Shown piece by piece: positions 52,887 to 61,395 of a stretch of 64,000 bases of DNA. Every line of letters begins with the position of its first letter. Positions within the stretch are counted from its first letter, which is position 1. Source of the stretch: Pyrinomonadaceae bacterium (GTDB lineage Bacteria > Acidobacteriota > Blastocatellia > Pyrinomonadales > Pyrinomonadaceae); assembly GCA_019694395.1 (NCBI GenBank), contig JAIBCC010000018.1, forward strand, positions 56,727-120,726. The letters run 5' to 3'. Under the pieces are notes generated by a model. It searched no databases, had not been told where the DNA came from, and saw only the letters and a list, made by a program, of their open reading frames with translations. The position numbers and the translations under genes are program-made.

Positions 52887-53330
52887 ATGGGTAATAAATA
52901 CGAATCGGCAGATTTGCTGATGAAACTTTATGATCTGCGCCGCGAAGAAACAATGCGTGAGGCGCGAAATTGGTTCGCCGGATTTTTTCCGAACAGTGCC
53001 GAAGAAATTATGCAAACTATTATCAATCCCGAAACTTCGGCAAAATATCGAATGGTGGTCAGTTATTGGGATATGGCTGCGAGCTTTGTTAATCACGGTG
53101 CGATTGACGAAGAAATGTTCAATGATGCCTCTGCTGAGGGCGTGATGGTCTTTTCCCGAATTGAGCCGTTTTTAGAAGAAATGCGCCAAATGTTCAACCG
53201 TCCGAAAATGCTGACAAATCTGGAAACACTGGTGATGCGAATGCCGAACGCTAAAGAAATGTTGGCAGCTCAACGCGAAATGATGAAAAAATTTGCCCAA
53301 GCCCGTGAAGAAATGGGTAAAGGAGCCTAA
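52887..53330 (+). CDS. Helical hypothetical protein
   Basis: The protein has 147 residues from MGNKYESADLLMKLYDLRREETMREARNWFAGFFPNSAEEIM. It is mostly alpha-helical, with no signal peptide or membrane segment. AGGAG at 52871-52875 sits 11 bases upstream, supporting this start over one 90 bases earlier. I recognise no family with confidence. A heptad element follows. Confidence 0.65.
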   Translation: MGNKYESADLLMKLYDLRREETMREARNWFAGFFPNSAEEIMQTIINPETSAKYRMVVSYWDMAASFVNHGAIDEEMFNDASAEGVMVFSRIEPFLEEMRQMFNRPKMLTNLETLVMRMPNAKEMLAAQREMMKKFAQAREEMGKGA

Positions 53331-53336
53331 ATATTT

Positions 53337-53396
53337 AGTGGGCAGTGGTTGGTAGTCAGATAAAAATTACTGTCCACTGTTCACTATCCACTAAAA
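53337..53396. repeat. Inverted heptad-repeat element, AGTGGGC / ACTGTCC
   Basis: The left arm is AGTGGGC, AGTGGTT, GGTAGTC (53337-53357). The right arm is ACTGTCC, ACTGTTC, ACTATCC, ACTAAAA (53369-53396). Strict period 7, same word family as 41609-41683. It fills the gap up to the engB start codon at 53397. Confidence 0.92.
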
Positions 53397-53969
53397 ATGA
53401 AAATAAAATCAGCCGAATTCACCAAAAGCGCATTTAATGAATCTCATTGGACGACCGACGGATTGCCGGAGATTTCCTTTTTGGGGCGTTCAAATGTCGG
53501 TAAATCAAGTCTTATCAACTCTTTATTGAGCCGCAAGGGTTTAGCCAGAACTTCTAATACGCCGGGTAGAACGCAAAGCATTAACTTTTTTTTAATTAAT
53601 GAATCTTTTTATTTTGCCGATTTACCCGGCTATGGCTATGCTAAGGTTTCCAAAACAATGAGACAGGATTGGGGAAAGATGGCAGAAGAATATCTTGCCA
53701 AACGGAGCGAACTTATGCTATCAATACAATTAGTTGATTCTCGTCATTCTCCTACCCAATTAGACAGACAATTGCACGAATGGCTGGTTTTTCATCAAAG
53801 AAAACATATTATTGTTGCAACTAAAGCAGATAAATTATCAAAAAATCAATTGAAAAAAAGTTTGGAAGAAATTGAAAAATCTCTGCCTGACAGTAAAATA
53901 ATCCCTTATTCTTCGGTTACCGGAAAGGGGAAAGATTTAGTTTGGCAAGAAATAGAAAATGTTTTATAA
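53397..53969 (+). CDS. engB: Ribosome biogenesis GTPase EngB/YsxC
   Basis: The 190-residue GTPase acts in large ribosomal subunit assembly. G1 is GRSNVGKSSLIN, G2 lies in TSNTPGRTQSINFF, G3 is DLPGYGYAK, G4 is TKADK. Length and motif order are normal. The heptad element ends directly at its start codon and no ordinary ribosome-binding site is visible. Confidence 0.95.
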   Translation: MKIKSAEFTKSAFNESHWTTDGLPEISFLGRSNVGKSSLINSLLSRKGLARTSNTPGRTQSINFFLINESFYFADLPGYGYAKVSKTMRQDWGKMAEEYLAKRSELMLSIQLVDSRHSPTQLDRQLHEWLVFHQRKHIIVATKADKLSKNQLKKSLEEIEKSLPDSKIIPYSSVTGKGKDLVWQEIENVL

Positions 53970-54036
53970 TCTAGAATTCAATTTTTTAGTTGATTTCTTC
54001 CCCTATTCTGAGTAATATTAAATCATCTCAGAAAAC

Positions 54037-54114
54037 TCAAAGTTTTGAGAAAGCTAGTGGGCTTAGGTCAGTTAGCACCCCTATGAGACTTTCCGTATTT
54101 TCTCCACGAGAAAA
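54037..54114 (+). promoter_or_regulatory. Structured 5' region of rho
   Basis: In the 262-base gap before rho, CTCAAA-GT-TTTGAG (54037-54050) and TTTTCTC-CAC-GAGAAAA (54098-54114) are perfect short hairpins. GGGCT...AGCACCC between them can form a third with one bulge. rho is autoregulated in several bacteria by its leader; whether this structure does so is inferred. Confidence 0.4.
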
Positions 54115-54231
54115 AGCTGTTCGAGAATGTAATAAAGATGGCTGAAAATCGTGCCTTTATAAATTAAAATATTAGCAATAATTTTATAGGTAAAAACAGT
54201 TTTTCCAATTAAATCAAACGGATAAATTACA

Positions 54232-55647
54232 ATGGCAACTAAGACGACGCGTAGCAAAGCTACAAAGAAAAACAAGCCCGAAGAAAATGGCGCGGCTGTA
54301 GTAACTGAAGAAGTTACCGAAACAGTTGAGGCGACCAATGGAAACGGCAAAACGAAAAGAGGGAATGATGTCGCCAAGGCAAACGAGGCAGGCGAAACAC
54401 TCAATCTGGCAGTGTTAAAAGAAATGTCAATCTCCGAATTGACCGGCATTGCTAAAGAACTTGAAATCGAAGGCGCAACCGGAATGAGAAAACAAGAATT
54501 GATTTTCAAAGTTCTGGCGGCTCAAACCGAAAAAAGCGGTTTGATTTTCTCCGAAGGCGTTCTCGAAACACTTCCAGACGGATTCGGATTTCTTCGCGCT
54601 CCCGAATATAACTACTTACCGGGACCGGACGATATTTACGTTTCACCTTCCCAAATTCGCAAATTTGATTTACGCACCGGCGATACGATTTCAGGACAAA
54701 TCCGTCCGCCGAAAGAAGGCGAAAGATATTTTGCTTTGATCAAAGTTGAAGCAATTAACTTTGAAGCTCCCGAACAAGCCCGGGAAAAAGTTTTCTTCGA
54801 TAATTTAACCCCGCTCTATCCGGATGAACAATTAAAAATGGAAACCACGCCCGATTTCATTGCGGCGCGGGTAATTGATCTCGTAACTCCAATCGGAAAA
54901 GGACAGCGGGCATTAATCGTTGCGCCGCCGAGAACTGGTAAAACGATGCTTTTGCAGACGATTGCAAATTCAATTACTTCAAATCATCCCGAAGTTACTT
55001 TGATTGTTCTGTTGATTGATGAACGCCCCGAAGAAGTTACCGATATGCAGCGTTCAGTTAAAGGCGAAGTTATTTCTTCGACTTTTGACGAACCGCCGAC
55101 GCGCCACGTCCAAGTTGCGGATATGGTTATCGAAAAAGCCAAAAGATTGGTCGAACATAAACGCGATGTTGTTATTCTGCTTGACTCGATTACCCGTCTC
55201 GCTCGTGCCCATAACGCAGTCGTGCCACCATCGGGCAAAATCCTGTCGGGTGGTATTGATTCCAACGCTTTGCAGCGTCCAAAACGCTTTTTCGGTGCGG
55301 CTCGGAACATCGAAGAAGGTGGCAGTTTAACTATTATTGCAACTGCTTTGATTGATACAGGTTCAAGAATGGACGACGTTATCTTTGAAGAATTCAAGGG
55401 AACAGGTAACTCGGAAATCCATTTGGATAGAAGACTTAGCGATAAACGGCTCTTCCCGGCGATTGATTTGCAACGCTCAGGCACACGCAAAGAAGAATTG
55501 CTGATTAACAAGGAAGATTTGAATCGAATTTGGGTTATGCGTCGCGTTCTCAATCCGCTTTCACCGGTTGAACAGATGGAAGTTGTGCTGGAAAGACTCG
55601 GCAAAACCAAATCGAATGCCGAATTTTTAGCTTCGATGCAAAGTTAG
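54232..55647 (+). CDS. rho: Transcription termination factor Rho
   Basis: Rho is the hexameric RNA helicase that ends transcription. The 471-residue protein has a Lys/Glu/Thr-rich N-terminal extension of about 55 residues, the Rho_N helices ([20 protein letters not shown]), an RNA-binding OB-fold ([35 protein letters not shown] in part), Walker A APPRTGKT and [11 protein letters not shown]. The extension is longer than in E. coli Rho and is basic and acidic in turns. Confidence 0.96.
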   Translation: MATKTTRSKATKKNKPEENGAAVVTEEVTETVEATNGNGKTKRGNDVAKANEAGETLNLAVLKEMSISELTGIAKELEIEGATGMRKQELIFKVLAAQTEKSGLIFSEGVLETLPDGFGFLRAPEYNYLPGPDDIYVSPSQIRKFDLRTGDTISGQIRPPKEGERYFALIKVEAINFEAPEQAREKVFFDNLTPLYPDEQLKMETTPDFIAARVIDLVTPIGKGQRALIVAPPRTGKTMLLQTIANSITSNHPEVTLIVLLIDERPEEVTDMQRSVKGEVISSTFDEPPTRHVQVADMVIEKAKRLVEHKRDVVILLDSITRLARAHNAVVPPSGKILSGGIDSNALQRPKRFFGAARNIEEGGSLTIIATALIDTGSRMDDVIFEEFKGTGNSEIHLDRRLSDKRLFPAIDLQRSGTRKEELLINKEDLNRIWVMRRVLNPLSPVEQMEVVLERLGKTKSNAEFLASMQS

Positions 55648-55664
55648 GCGTAAAGGTTAAAATT

Positions 55665-55723
55665 AGAAAGTGAAAAAGTTTGGTTGAAGGAAATCAATCA
55701 ACTTTTTCACTTTTTCACTTTCT
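55665..55723. repeat. Inverted repeat element, GTGAAAAA family
   Basis: The left arm is AGAAAGTGAAAAAGTT and the right arm has CACTTTTT words at 55708 and 55716 (period 8), ending CACTTTCT. An inner GGTTGA / TCAATC pairing closes the loop. Same word as 26161-26230. It lies just after rho. Confidence 0.88.
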
Positions 55724-55746
55724 ATACATTTAAACTTTCCAAAATC

Positions 55747-55809
55747 TTGACTGATAAAGTGTTGTGTGAGTAAATTAAATTGCTTTTCACATCAAAAATT
55801 ATCAGTCAA
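55747..55809. promoter_or_regulatory. Long hairpin abutting the glycoside hydrolase start codon
   Basis: TTGACTGATAA (55747-55757) and TTATCAGTCAA (55799-55809) are perfect 11-base inverted arms. Inner GTGTGA / TCACA can also pair. Five T residues follow, then ATG at 55815, with no Shine-Dalgarno site. The left arm includes a TTGACT promoter-like hexamer, so DNA-level function is also possible. Confidence 0.55.
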
Positions 55810-55814
55810 TTTTT

Positions 55815-57281
55815 ATGTCCAAAATTCTATTTACTGCAATTCTGTTAGTTTTTAGTTTATCGGTTTTATCCCAGGAGAAAATGCCCAAGGTAGCACGCGA
55901 ATTTCGCGGAATGTGGATTGCGACGGTGGCAAATCTTGATTTTCCTTCCAAACAGAATTTAACCGCAGAGCAGCAAAAAGCAGAATTAATAAAACTGCTC
56001 GATTTGGCAACCGAATTACGGATGAATGCCGTAATTTTCCAGATTCGTTCAATGGGTGATGCAGTTTATTACAGCGATATTGAGCCTGCAAGCCCTTTTA
56101 TTACCGGACAAATGGGCGAGAATTTGCCGTTTGATCCACTAAAATTCTTACTTGATGAAGCTCACGCACGAGGCATTTTGGTTCACGTTTGGTTAAATCC
56201 ATATCGCGCGAGTTCTCCATTTTACACTGGCGAACTTCCTCCAAATCACGTTGCCAATACTCATCCCGAATGGATTCGCCCTTATTCAAATTACAAAATG
56301 CTTGATCCGGGATTAAGGGAAGTGCAGGATTATTTGGTCAAAATCGTTAATGATGTAGTTACCCGCTATGACGTTGACGGAGTGCATTTTGATGATTATT
56401 TTTATCCGTATCCGGATGCTAAACAATCGGATTTTCCTGATGAGGAGACTTACAAAACCTATAAACAAAATGGCGGAAAATTAGGTAAGGAAGACTGGCG
56501 GCGCAAAAATGTTGATGATCTAATCCAAACGGTTTCTGCCGAAATAAAAAAGATAAAGCCGAATGTGATGTTTGGTATTTCTCCGTTCGGAATTTGGAAA
56601 GCGAATGATATTGACATCATTGGGACAAGTTCTTATGATGCCCAATTTGCCGATTCGCGGAAATGGTTTCAGGAAGGTTGGGTTGATTATCTTTCACCGC
56701 AACTTTATTGGTCAACCACCAAAAACGGACAAAAATTTCCGGTTCTTTTTGGCTGGTGGAAAAACGAAAATAAAAAGAAAAAACATTTGTGGGTCGGACT
56801 CGCGCCGTATAAAATCGGTGATGAAAAATATCCCGATTATTCGAGTAAAGAAATTGAAACTCAAATCGGAATGATTCGCGGAACTTTAACCGATAACGCC
56901 GGAGCAATTCATTTTCGGGCTCTGTCAATTGCTGAAAATAAAGACGGAATCAAAGATTATCTTCGTGACAAAGTTTATCGGGGAAATGCAATTATCCCAG
57001 TAACACCCTGGCTTGACACAACTGCTCCAACTTCAGCCGAATTAACGGTTTCAAAACAATCGGACGGCACGGTTCAAGCCAATTGGAAAGGAACTGGGGC
57101 AAAATCTGCATTTCGCTGGATTTTATACTGGAATGACGGGCAAGGCTGGAAACCGACCATAATTCCCCAACAAACCACAAGAGCCGATTTGCCGCCCAAT
57201 ATGAACGTTCAAAAAGTAGGAATTGCCGCCGTTGATCGGCTAGGAAATATTTCCGAAGCAACAATTAAGGAAGTTAAGTAA
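55815..57281 (+). CDS. Secreted GHL10-family glycoside hydrolase-like protein
   Basis: The 488-residue protein has a signal peptide (LFTAILLVFSLSVLSQ) and a family-10-like glycosyl hydrolase domain (FRGMWIATVANLDFPS; VWLNPYRAS; RYDVDGVHFDDYFYPYPD; FGISPFGIWKANDID). It resembles B. subtilis YngK and DUF187 proteins; some relatives act on peptidoglycan glycans. A C-terminal fibronectin-like segment (APTSAELTVSKQSDGTVQANWKG) follows. The substrate is not known. Confidence 0.88.
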   Translation: MSKILFTAILLVFSLSVLSQEKMPKVAREFRGMWIATVANLDFPSKQNLTAEQQKAELIKLLDLATELRMNAVIFQIRSMGDAVYYSDIEPASPFITGQMGENLPFDPLKFLLDEAHARGILVHVWLNPYRASSPFYTGELPPNHVANTHPEWIRPYSNYKMLDPGLREVQDYLVKIVNDVVTRYDVDGVHFDDYFYPYPDAKQSDFPDEETYKTYKQNGGKLGKEDWRRKNVDDLIQTVSAEIKKIKPNVMFGISPFGIWKANDIDIIGTSSYDAQFADSRKWFQEGWVDYLSPQLYWSTTKNGQKFPVLFGWWKNENKKKKHLWVGLAPYKIGDEKYPDYSSKEIETQIGMIRGTLTDNAGAIHFRALSIAENKDGIKDYLRDKVYRGNAIIPVTPWLDTTAPTSAELTVSKQSDGTVQANWKGTGAKSAFRWILYWNDGQGWKPTIIPQQTTRADLPPNMNVQKVGIAAVDRLGNISEATIKEVK

Positions 57282-57291
57282 AATTTTATTT

Positions 57292-58173
57292 ATGAAGCGT
57301 GATTATATCCGGGAATATCTTTCATATTTGCAAGTCGAAAAAGGTTTATCGAAAAACTCTTTTGAAAGCTATCAACGCGACTTGCAGAAACTTTCTAAAT
57401 GGTGCGAAAAGAATAATTTAGATATTATTCATCTGAGCCGAAAAGATTTGCGTGAGTTTCTAATTGACCTGGCAACAGAAAAACTTTCGCCAACTTCGGT
57501 TAATCGCCTGATATCGGCAATGCGCGGATTTTATAAATTTTTGATGTTTGACCGCCACATTACCAAAAATCCGGCGGAGGATTTGCAGTCACAACAGACA
57601 ATTGCCTATTTACCAAAATTTTTGAATCAGGAAGAGATGGAAAAACTCTTGGCAATTCCAGATGTTTCAGGCGAAATCGGGTTGCGTGACCGGGCGATTT
57701 TGGAAACGATGTATGCTTGCGGTTTGCGTGTTTCCGAGGTCTGTTCTTTGCAAATTTCAGACGTTGAATTGGATGCGGGAATTCTGACTTGCAAAGGAAA
57801 GGGAAGCAAAACCCGTAAAGTTCCAATGGGAAAAAGCGCAGTGGAATGGCTCAAAAGCTACCTTGCCAAACGCCGCAAAAATGAAAATTTCGAGGTGCAA
57901 AACCTTTTCGTTTCAATGTATGGCAAACCGATTTCGCGACAAGAAATTTTTAACTTAGTTAAAGAATGCGGCGAAAAAACCGGGCGCGGAGATATTTCTC
58001 CGCATACTCTTCGCCATTCGTTTGCCACACATCTGGTCCAAAATTCAGCCGATATTCGTTCCGTGCAGCAAATGCTCGGACACGCGGATATTTCCACTAC
58101 CCAAATTTACACGCATATCACCGACCAACAACTGCGAAAAACTTACGAAAAATTTCATCCAAGAGCGAAATAA
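57292..58173 (+). CDS. xerD: Tyrosine recombinase XerD-like
   Basis: The 293-residue integrase-family protein has an N-terminal SAM-like domain (YLSYLQVEKGLSKNSFESYQRDL) and a catalytic domain with Arg in YACGLRVSEVCSL, Lys in KGKGSKTRKVPM, HTLRHSFATHL, GHADISTTQIYTH and the terminal Tyr. The length fits XerC/D, which resolve chromosome dimers at dif. No phage or integron context is visible, so a housekeeping role is likely. Confidence 0.92.
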   Translation: MKRDYIREYLSYLQVEKGLSKNSFESYQRDLQKLSKWCEKNNLDIIHLSRKDLREFLIDLATEKLSPTSVNRLISAMRGFYKFLMFDRHITKNPAEDLQSQQTIAYLPKFLNQEEMEKLLAIPDVSGEIGLRDRAILETMYACGLRVSEVCSLQISDVELDAGILTCKGKGSKTRKVPMGKSAVEWLKSYLAKRRKNENFEVQNLFVSMYGKPISRQEIFNLVKECGEKTGRGDISPHTLRHSFATHLVQNSADIRSVQQMLGHADISTTQIYTHITDQQLRKTYEKFHPRAK

Positions 58174-58223
58174 AAAGTTTCTTCAACCAACGAATTTGTG
58201 ATATTTTAGACGCAAGAAAACTT

Positions 58224-58907
58224 ATGAAAAACGAATATTTTGAAGATGATTCAGTAGAAGTCTGTTCAAGCGAATCGCGTCGTGATTTTCTGAAAAAAGT
58301 TTCAGCTATCGGAGCCGGAGCAGTTGCTTTGGAATTTCTGGAATTTGACGAGGCTTTTGCCGAAGTCCCAGAATATGTTTCAAATCCGGCTGATGCGGTG
58401 CCGATCACTTTGAACATCAACGGCGCAGAAAAGAGCGTGCAGATTGATACCCGTTCCAGTCTTTTGGACACTTTGCGCGAACGGCTTGATTTAACGGGTT
58501 CAAAAAAAGGCTGCGACCACGGGCAATGCGGAGCTTGCACGGTAATTATTGACGGCAAACGGCAGTTGTCTTGTCTAACTTTGGCAATAATGTGTGACGG
58601 CAAGAAAATTACCACCATTGAAGGATTAGGCACAGAAGAAAAACTTCATCCCATGCAAAAGGCTTTTGTTGATCATGACGGTTTTCAATGTGGTTATTGC
58701 ACACCCGGACAAATTTGTTCAGCCGTTGCGTTGCTCAACGAAGCCAAAAATGGAGATGCGAGCCGCGTTACTGAAAATTTATCTGTCAAAGCCGCCAATC
58801 TAAAACTTTCCGATGATGAGATCCGCGAAAGAATGTCGGGAAATATTTGCCGCTGCGGAGCTTATCCAAATATTGTGGCGGCGATTAAAGAAGTGCAGGG
58901 AAAGTAG
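58224..58907 (+). CDS. paoA: Molybdenum hydroxylase, 2Fe-2S subunit (PaoA-like)
   Basis: The 227-residue protein begins with a Tat-type signal (ESRRDFLKKVSAIGAGAVALEFL), so the complex is likely periplasmic. It has the plant-type cluster cysteines (GCDHGQCGACTVIIDGKRQLSC) and the second cluster (CGYCTPGQICSA and GNICRCGAYPN). Xanthine oxidase-family small subunits pass electrons from the molybdenum centre to FAD. The FAD subunit follows after a repeat element. Confidence 0.92.
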   Translation: MKNEYFEDDSVEVCSSESRRDFLKKVSAIGAGAVALEFLEFDEAFAEVPEYVSNPADAVPITLNINGAEKSVQIDTRSSLLDTLRERLDLTGSKKGCDHGQCGACTVIIDGKRQLSCLTLAIMCDGKKITTIEGLGTEEKLHPMQKAFVDHDGFQCGYCTPGQICSAVALLNEAKNGDASRVTENLSVKAANLKLSDDEIRERMSGNICRCGAYPNIVAAIKEVQGK

Positions 58908-59004
58908 CAGTAGCGCCGACAGTTGGCAGTAGCAATTCGCAGAAGCAGTGCCGACTGTAATAATAAAGATCAAAACTGCTACTGCAACTGCCTCTGCCAA
59001 CTGA
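58905..59004. repeat. Inverted repeat element with period 6, GCAGT / ACTGC
   Basis: The right arm has ACTGCT, ACTGCA, ACTGCC, TCTGCC, AACTGA in register (58975-59004), period 6. The left arm has GCAGTAG, GGCAGTAG, GCAGAAG, GCAGTGCC words (58907-58936 and on). It starts inside the paoA stop codon and ends 4 bases before the paoB start. Confidence 0.88.
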
Positions 59005-59008
59005 ACTT

Positions 59009-59989
59009 ATGAAACCTTTTAGTTATTCAAGAGCAAATTCGACCAACGAAGCCCTTAAACTTTTGCAAACAGACGGAAAATTTATTGCGGGCGGAACAAA
59101 TTTAGTTGATTTGATGAAAGAAGGTGTCGAACAACCTTCACAATTAGTTGATATTCAACGACTTCCGCTTTCAACCGTTCAGGCGAATAAATCGGGCGGA
59201 GTTTCGCTCGGGGCATTAGCCAAAAATTCCGAAACCGCCAACCATCCGTTAATTCGTTCAAAATATCCGCTTTTAACTCAAGCGATTTTGGCAGGGGCAT
59301 CACCGCAAATCCGCAATATGGCAACCAATGGCGGAAATCTTTTGCAGAGAACACGTTGCGTTTATTTTTATGATGTTGCAATGCCTTGTAATAAACGTCA
59401 GCCCGGTTCAGGTTGCGGTGCGTTTGAAGGTTTGAACAAAAATCACGCCATTTTCGGCTGGTCGGAAACTTGTGTCGCCACCTTTCCTAGTGATATGTGT
59501 GTTGCGCTTGCGGCATTGGATGCACAGGTCAAAGTTTTGGGGAAAGACGGCAAAGAGCGAATGATCAATTTTGTTGAATTTCATCGTTTGCCCGAAAATG
59601 ATGCAGCGAAAGACAATAATTTACTTTCGGGCGATTTGATAATCTCCATCGAATTGCCCAAAACAGGTCTGCCGACGAAATCTCATTATCTAAAAATAAG
59701 AAATCGCGCAAGTTATGCGTTTGCATTAGTTTCGGTAGCAGTCATTTGGGAATGGAAAGGCAATGTAATAATGAATGCAAGAATTGCTCTTGGAGGAGTC
59801 GCGCATAAGCCTTGGCGGGCGTTTGAAGCGGAAAAATTCTTGAATGGGAAAATTGCAACCGAAGAAAATTTCAAACAAGCCGCCGAAATTGCTATTCAAG
59901 ACGCAAAACCTTTATCGCAAAATGCTTACAAAATAACTTTGGCAAAACGGGCAATTGTTCGCGCCTTAAAAACTGCAAACGGGAAATAA
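59009..59989 (+). CDS. paoB: Molybdenum hydroxylase, FAD-binding subunit (PaoB-like)
   Basis: The 326-residue CO dehydrogenase flavoprotein-type subunit has FIAGGTNLVDLMKEGVE for FAD binding. It carries the cysteines RTRCVYFYDVAMPCNKRQPGSGC followed by CVATFPSDMCVAL, which in PaoB hold an extra 4Fe-4S cluster. It takes electrons from the 2Fe-2S subunit. No signal peptide is seen, so export would be as a complex with the Tat-bearing subunit. Confidence 0.92.
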   Translation: MKPFSYSRANSTNEALKLLQTDGKFIAGGTNLVDLMKEGVEQPSQLVDIQRLPLSTVQANKSGGVSLGALAKNSETANHPLIRSKYPLLTQAILAGASPQIRNMATNGGNLLQRTRCVYFYDVAMPCNKRQPGSGCGAFEGLNKNHAIFGWSETCVATFPSDMCVALAALDAQVKVLGKDGKERMINFVEFHRLPENDAAKDNNLLSGDLIISIELPKTGLPTKSHYLKIRNRASYAFALVSVAVIWEWKGNVIMNARIALGGVAHKPWRAFEAEKFLNGKIATEENFKQAAEIAIQDAKPLSQNAYKITLAKRAIVRALKTANGK

Positions 59990-59993
59990 AATT

Positions 59994-61352
59994 ATGAAAA
60001 CATTTCTGCTTCTTTTGACAGTTTTAATTTTTTCGATTAGCGTCCATTCACAAGATATTACGGGGCAATGGAACGGCACTTTAACTATTCAGGGACAAGA
60101 GCTTCCGCTGATTTTCAACATAGAGAAAAACGGAAACGATTACAAATCTACGCTTGATAATCCTGCCCAGGGCGCAAAAGGAATTGCCGTTACAAGCACG
60201 ACTTTTGTTAATTCAAAGCTAACCTTAAAAATTGCTAATATTGGCGCAGAATTTGTTGGTGATTTGAATGCGGAAGGAAAAATAGTCGGAAATTTAAGCC
60301 AAGCAGGTGCAACATTTTCCCTTACTTTATCAAAAGGCGGAATTGCTTCGCCCAAACGTCCGCAGGAGCCAAAACCTCCTTTTTCTTATTATTCCGAGGA
60401 TGTTAAATTTCTTAATCCGAAAGCCAATATTAAACTTGCCGGAACTCTGACCTTGCCGAAAAAAGAAGGGAAATATCCGGTAATTGTAATGATTACCGGA
60501 AGCGGCGCAGAAAATCGGGATGAGGAGATTTTCGGTCATAAACCTTTTTTGGTCATCGCAGATCATTTGGCAAAAAACGGCATTGGGGTTTTGCGTTTTG
60601 ATGATCGAGGATTTGCCCAATCCGAAGGAAATTTTGTGACTGCAACCTCAGAAGATTTCGCCACGGATGTTGAGGCAGCAGTTGCTTATCTGAAAACTCG
60701 CAGTGATGTTAATCTGAAAAAAATCGGTTTGATGGGACACAGCGAAGGCGGAATAATTGCGCCGATGGTCGCGGCACGTTCAAAAGATGTCGCCTTTATT
60801 GTGCTTTTGGCAGGTCCCGGAATCAGCGGTTACGAGCTTTTGCCGCTGCAAGGGGAATTGATAAATCGCGCCTCGGGAATGAGCGAAGCCGATGCGCTTG
60901 CCGCCAAGAAAATGAGTCAAGGTGCGTTTGATATTGTCAAAAACTCGACCGATTCCAAAACGCTTGAGGCTGACCTGACCGCGTATTTCAAAAAAATCGG
61001 AATGCCCGAAAACGAAGCTAAAAATAACGCCAGACAAACTGCCGCACCTTGGACACAGTTTTTTATTAAATACGATCCAACCACGGCTTTGAAAAAAGTA
61101 AAGGTTCCCGTGTTAGCGGTCAATGGCGAAAAAGATTTACAAGTTCCGGCGGATATTGACCTCAAAGTAATCAAGGAAACGTTGGAAAAGAGCGGTAACA
61201 AAAAAGTTACGACCATAAAATTCCCAAATCTGAATCATCTTTTCCAGGATTGTCAGACAGGATTGGTTTCGGAATACGGCAAAATTGAGCAGACTTTTTC
61301 ACCGTCAGCATTAAAAGAAATCACGGATTGGATTATAAAACAGACAAGGTAA
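59994..61352 (+). CDS. Exported alpha/beta hydrolase within the Pao cluster
   Basis: The 452-residue protein has a signal peptide (MKTFLLLLTVLIFSISVHSQ), an N-terminal beta domain of about 110 residues, and an S9-like alpha/beta hydrolase domain: ITGSGAENRDEEIFGHKPF, VLRFDDRGFAQSEG, nucleophile elbow GHSEGGIIAPMVA, acid in NGEKDLQVPAD and His in NLNHLFQ. It lies 4 bases after paoB and before paoC. It could supply or process an ester substrate of the hydroxylase, which is inference from position. Confidence 0.85.
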   Translation: MKTFLLLLTVLIFSISVHSQDITGQWNGTLTIQGQELPLIFNIEKNGNDYKSTLDNPAQGAKGIAVTSTTFVNSKLTLKIANIGAEFVGDLNAEGKIVGNLSQAGATFSLTLSKGGIASPKRPQEPKPPFSYYSEDVKFLNPKANIKLAGTLTLPKKEGKYPVIVMITGSGAENRDEEIFGHKPFLVIADHLAKNGIGVLRFDDRGFAQSEGNFVTATSEDFATDVEAAVAYLKTRSDVNLKKIGLMGHSEGGIIAPMVAARSKDVAFIVLLAGPGISGYELLPLQGELINRASGMSEADALAAKKMSQGAFDIVKNSTDSKTLEADLTAYFKKIGMPENEAKNNARQTAAPWTQFFIKYDPTTALKKVKVPVLAVNGEKDLQVPADIDLKVIKETLEKSGNKKVTTIKFPNLNHLFQDCQTGLVSEYGKIEQTFSPSALKEITDWIIKQTR

Positions 61353-61380
61353 GTAAAAAGGCAAAAGTAAAAAGGCAAAA
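61353..61380. repeat. Tandem heptads GTAAAAA-GGCAAAA, two copies
   Basis: Four heptads in strict register: GTAAAAA, GGCAAAA, GTAAAAA, GGCAAAA, directly after the hydrolase stop codon. The GTAAAAA word also ends birA at 30525-30553. No inverted arm is seen. Confidence 0.88.
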
Positions 61381-61395
61381 TTTTTGAGAGGTTTT

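Noticed and set aside
54037..54231. tRNA-like segment near CTGTTCGAGAATG before rho
   Set aside because: No acceptor, D or anticodon stems of the required lengths can be laid out around the T-loop-like sequence.
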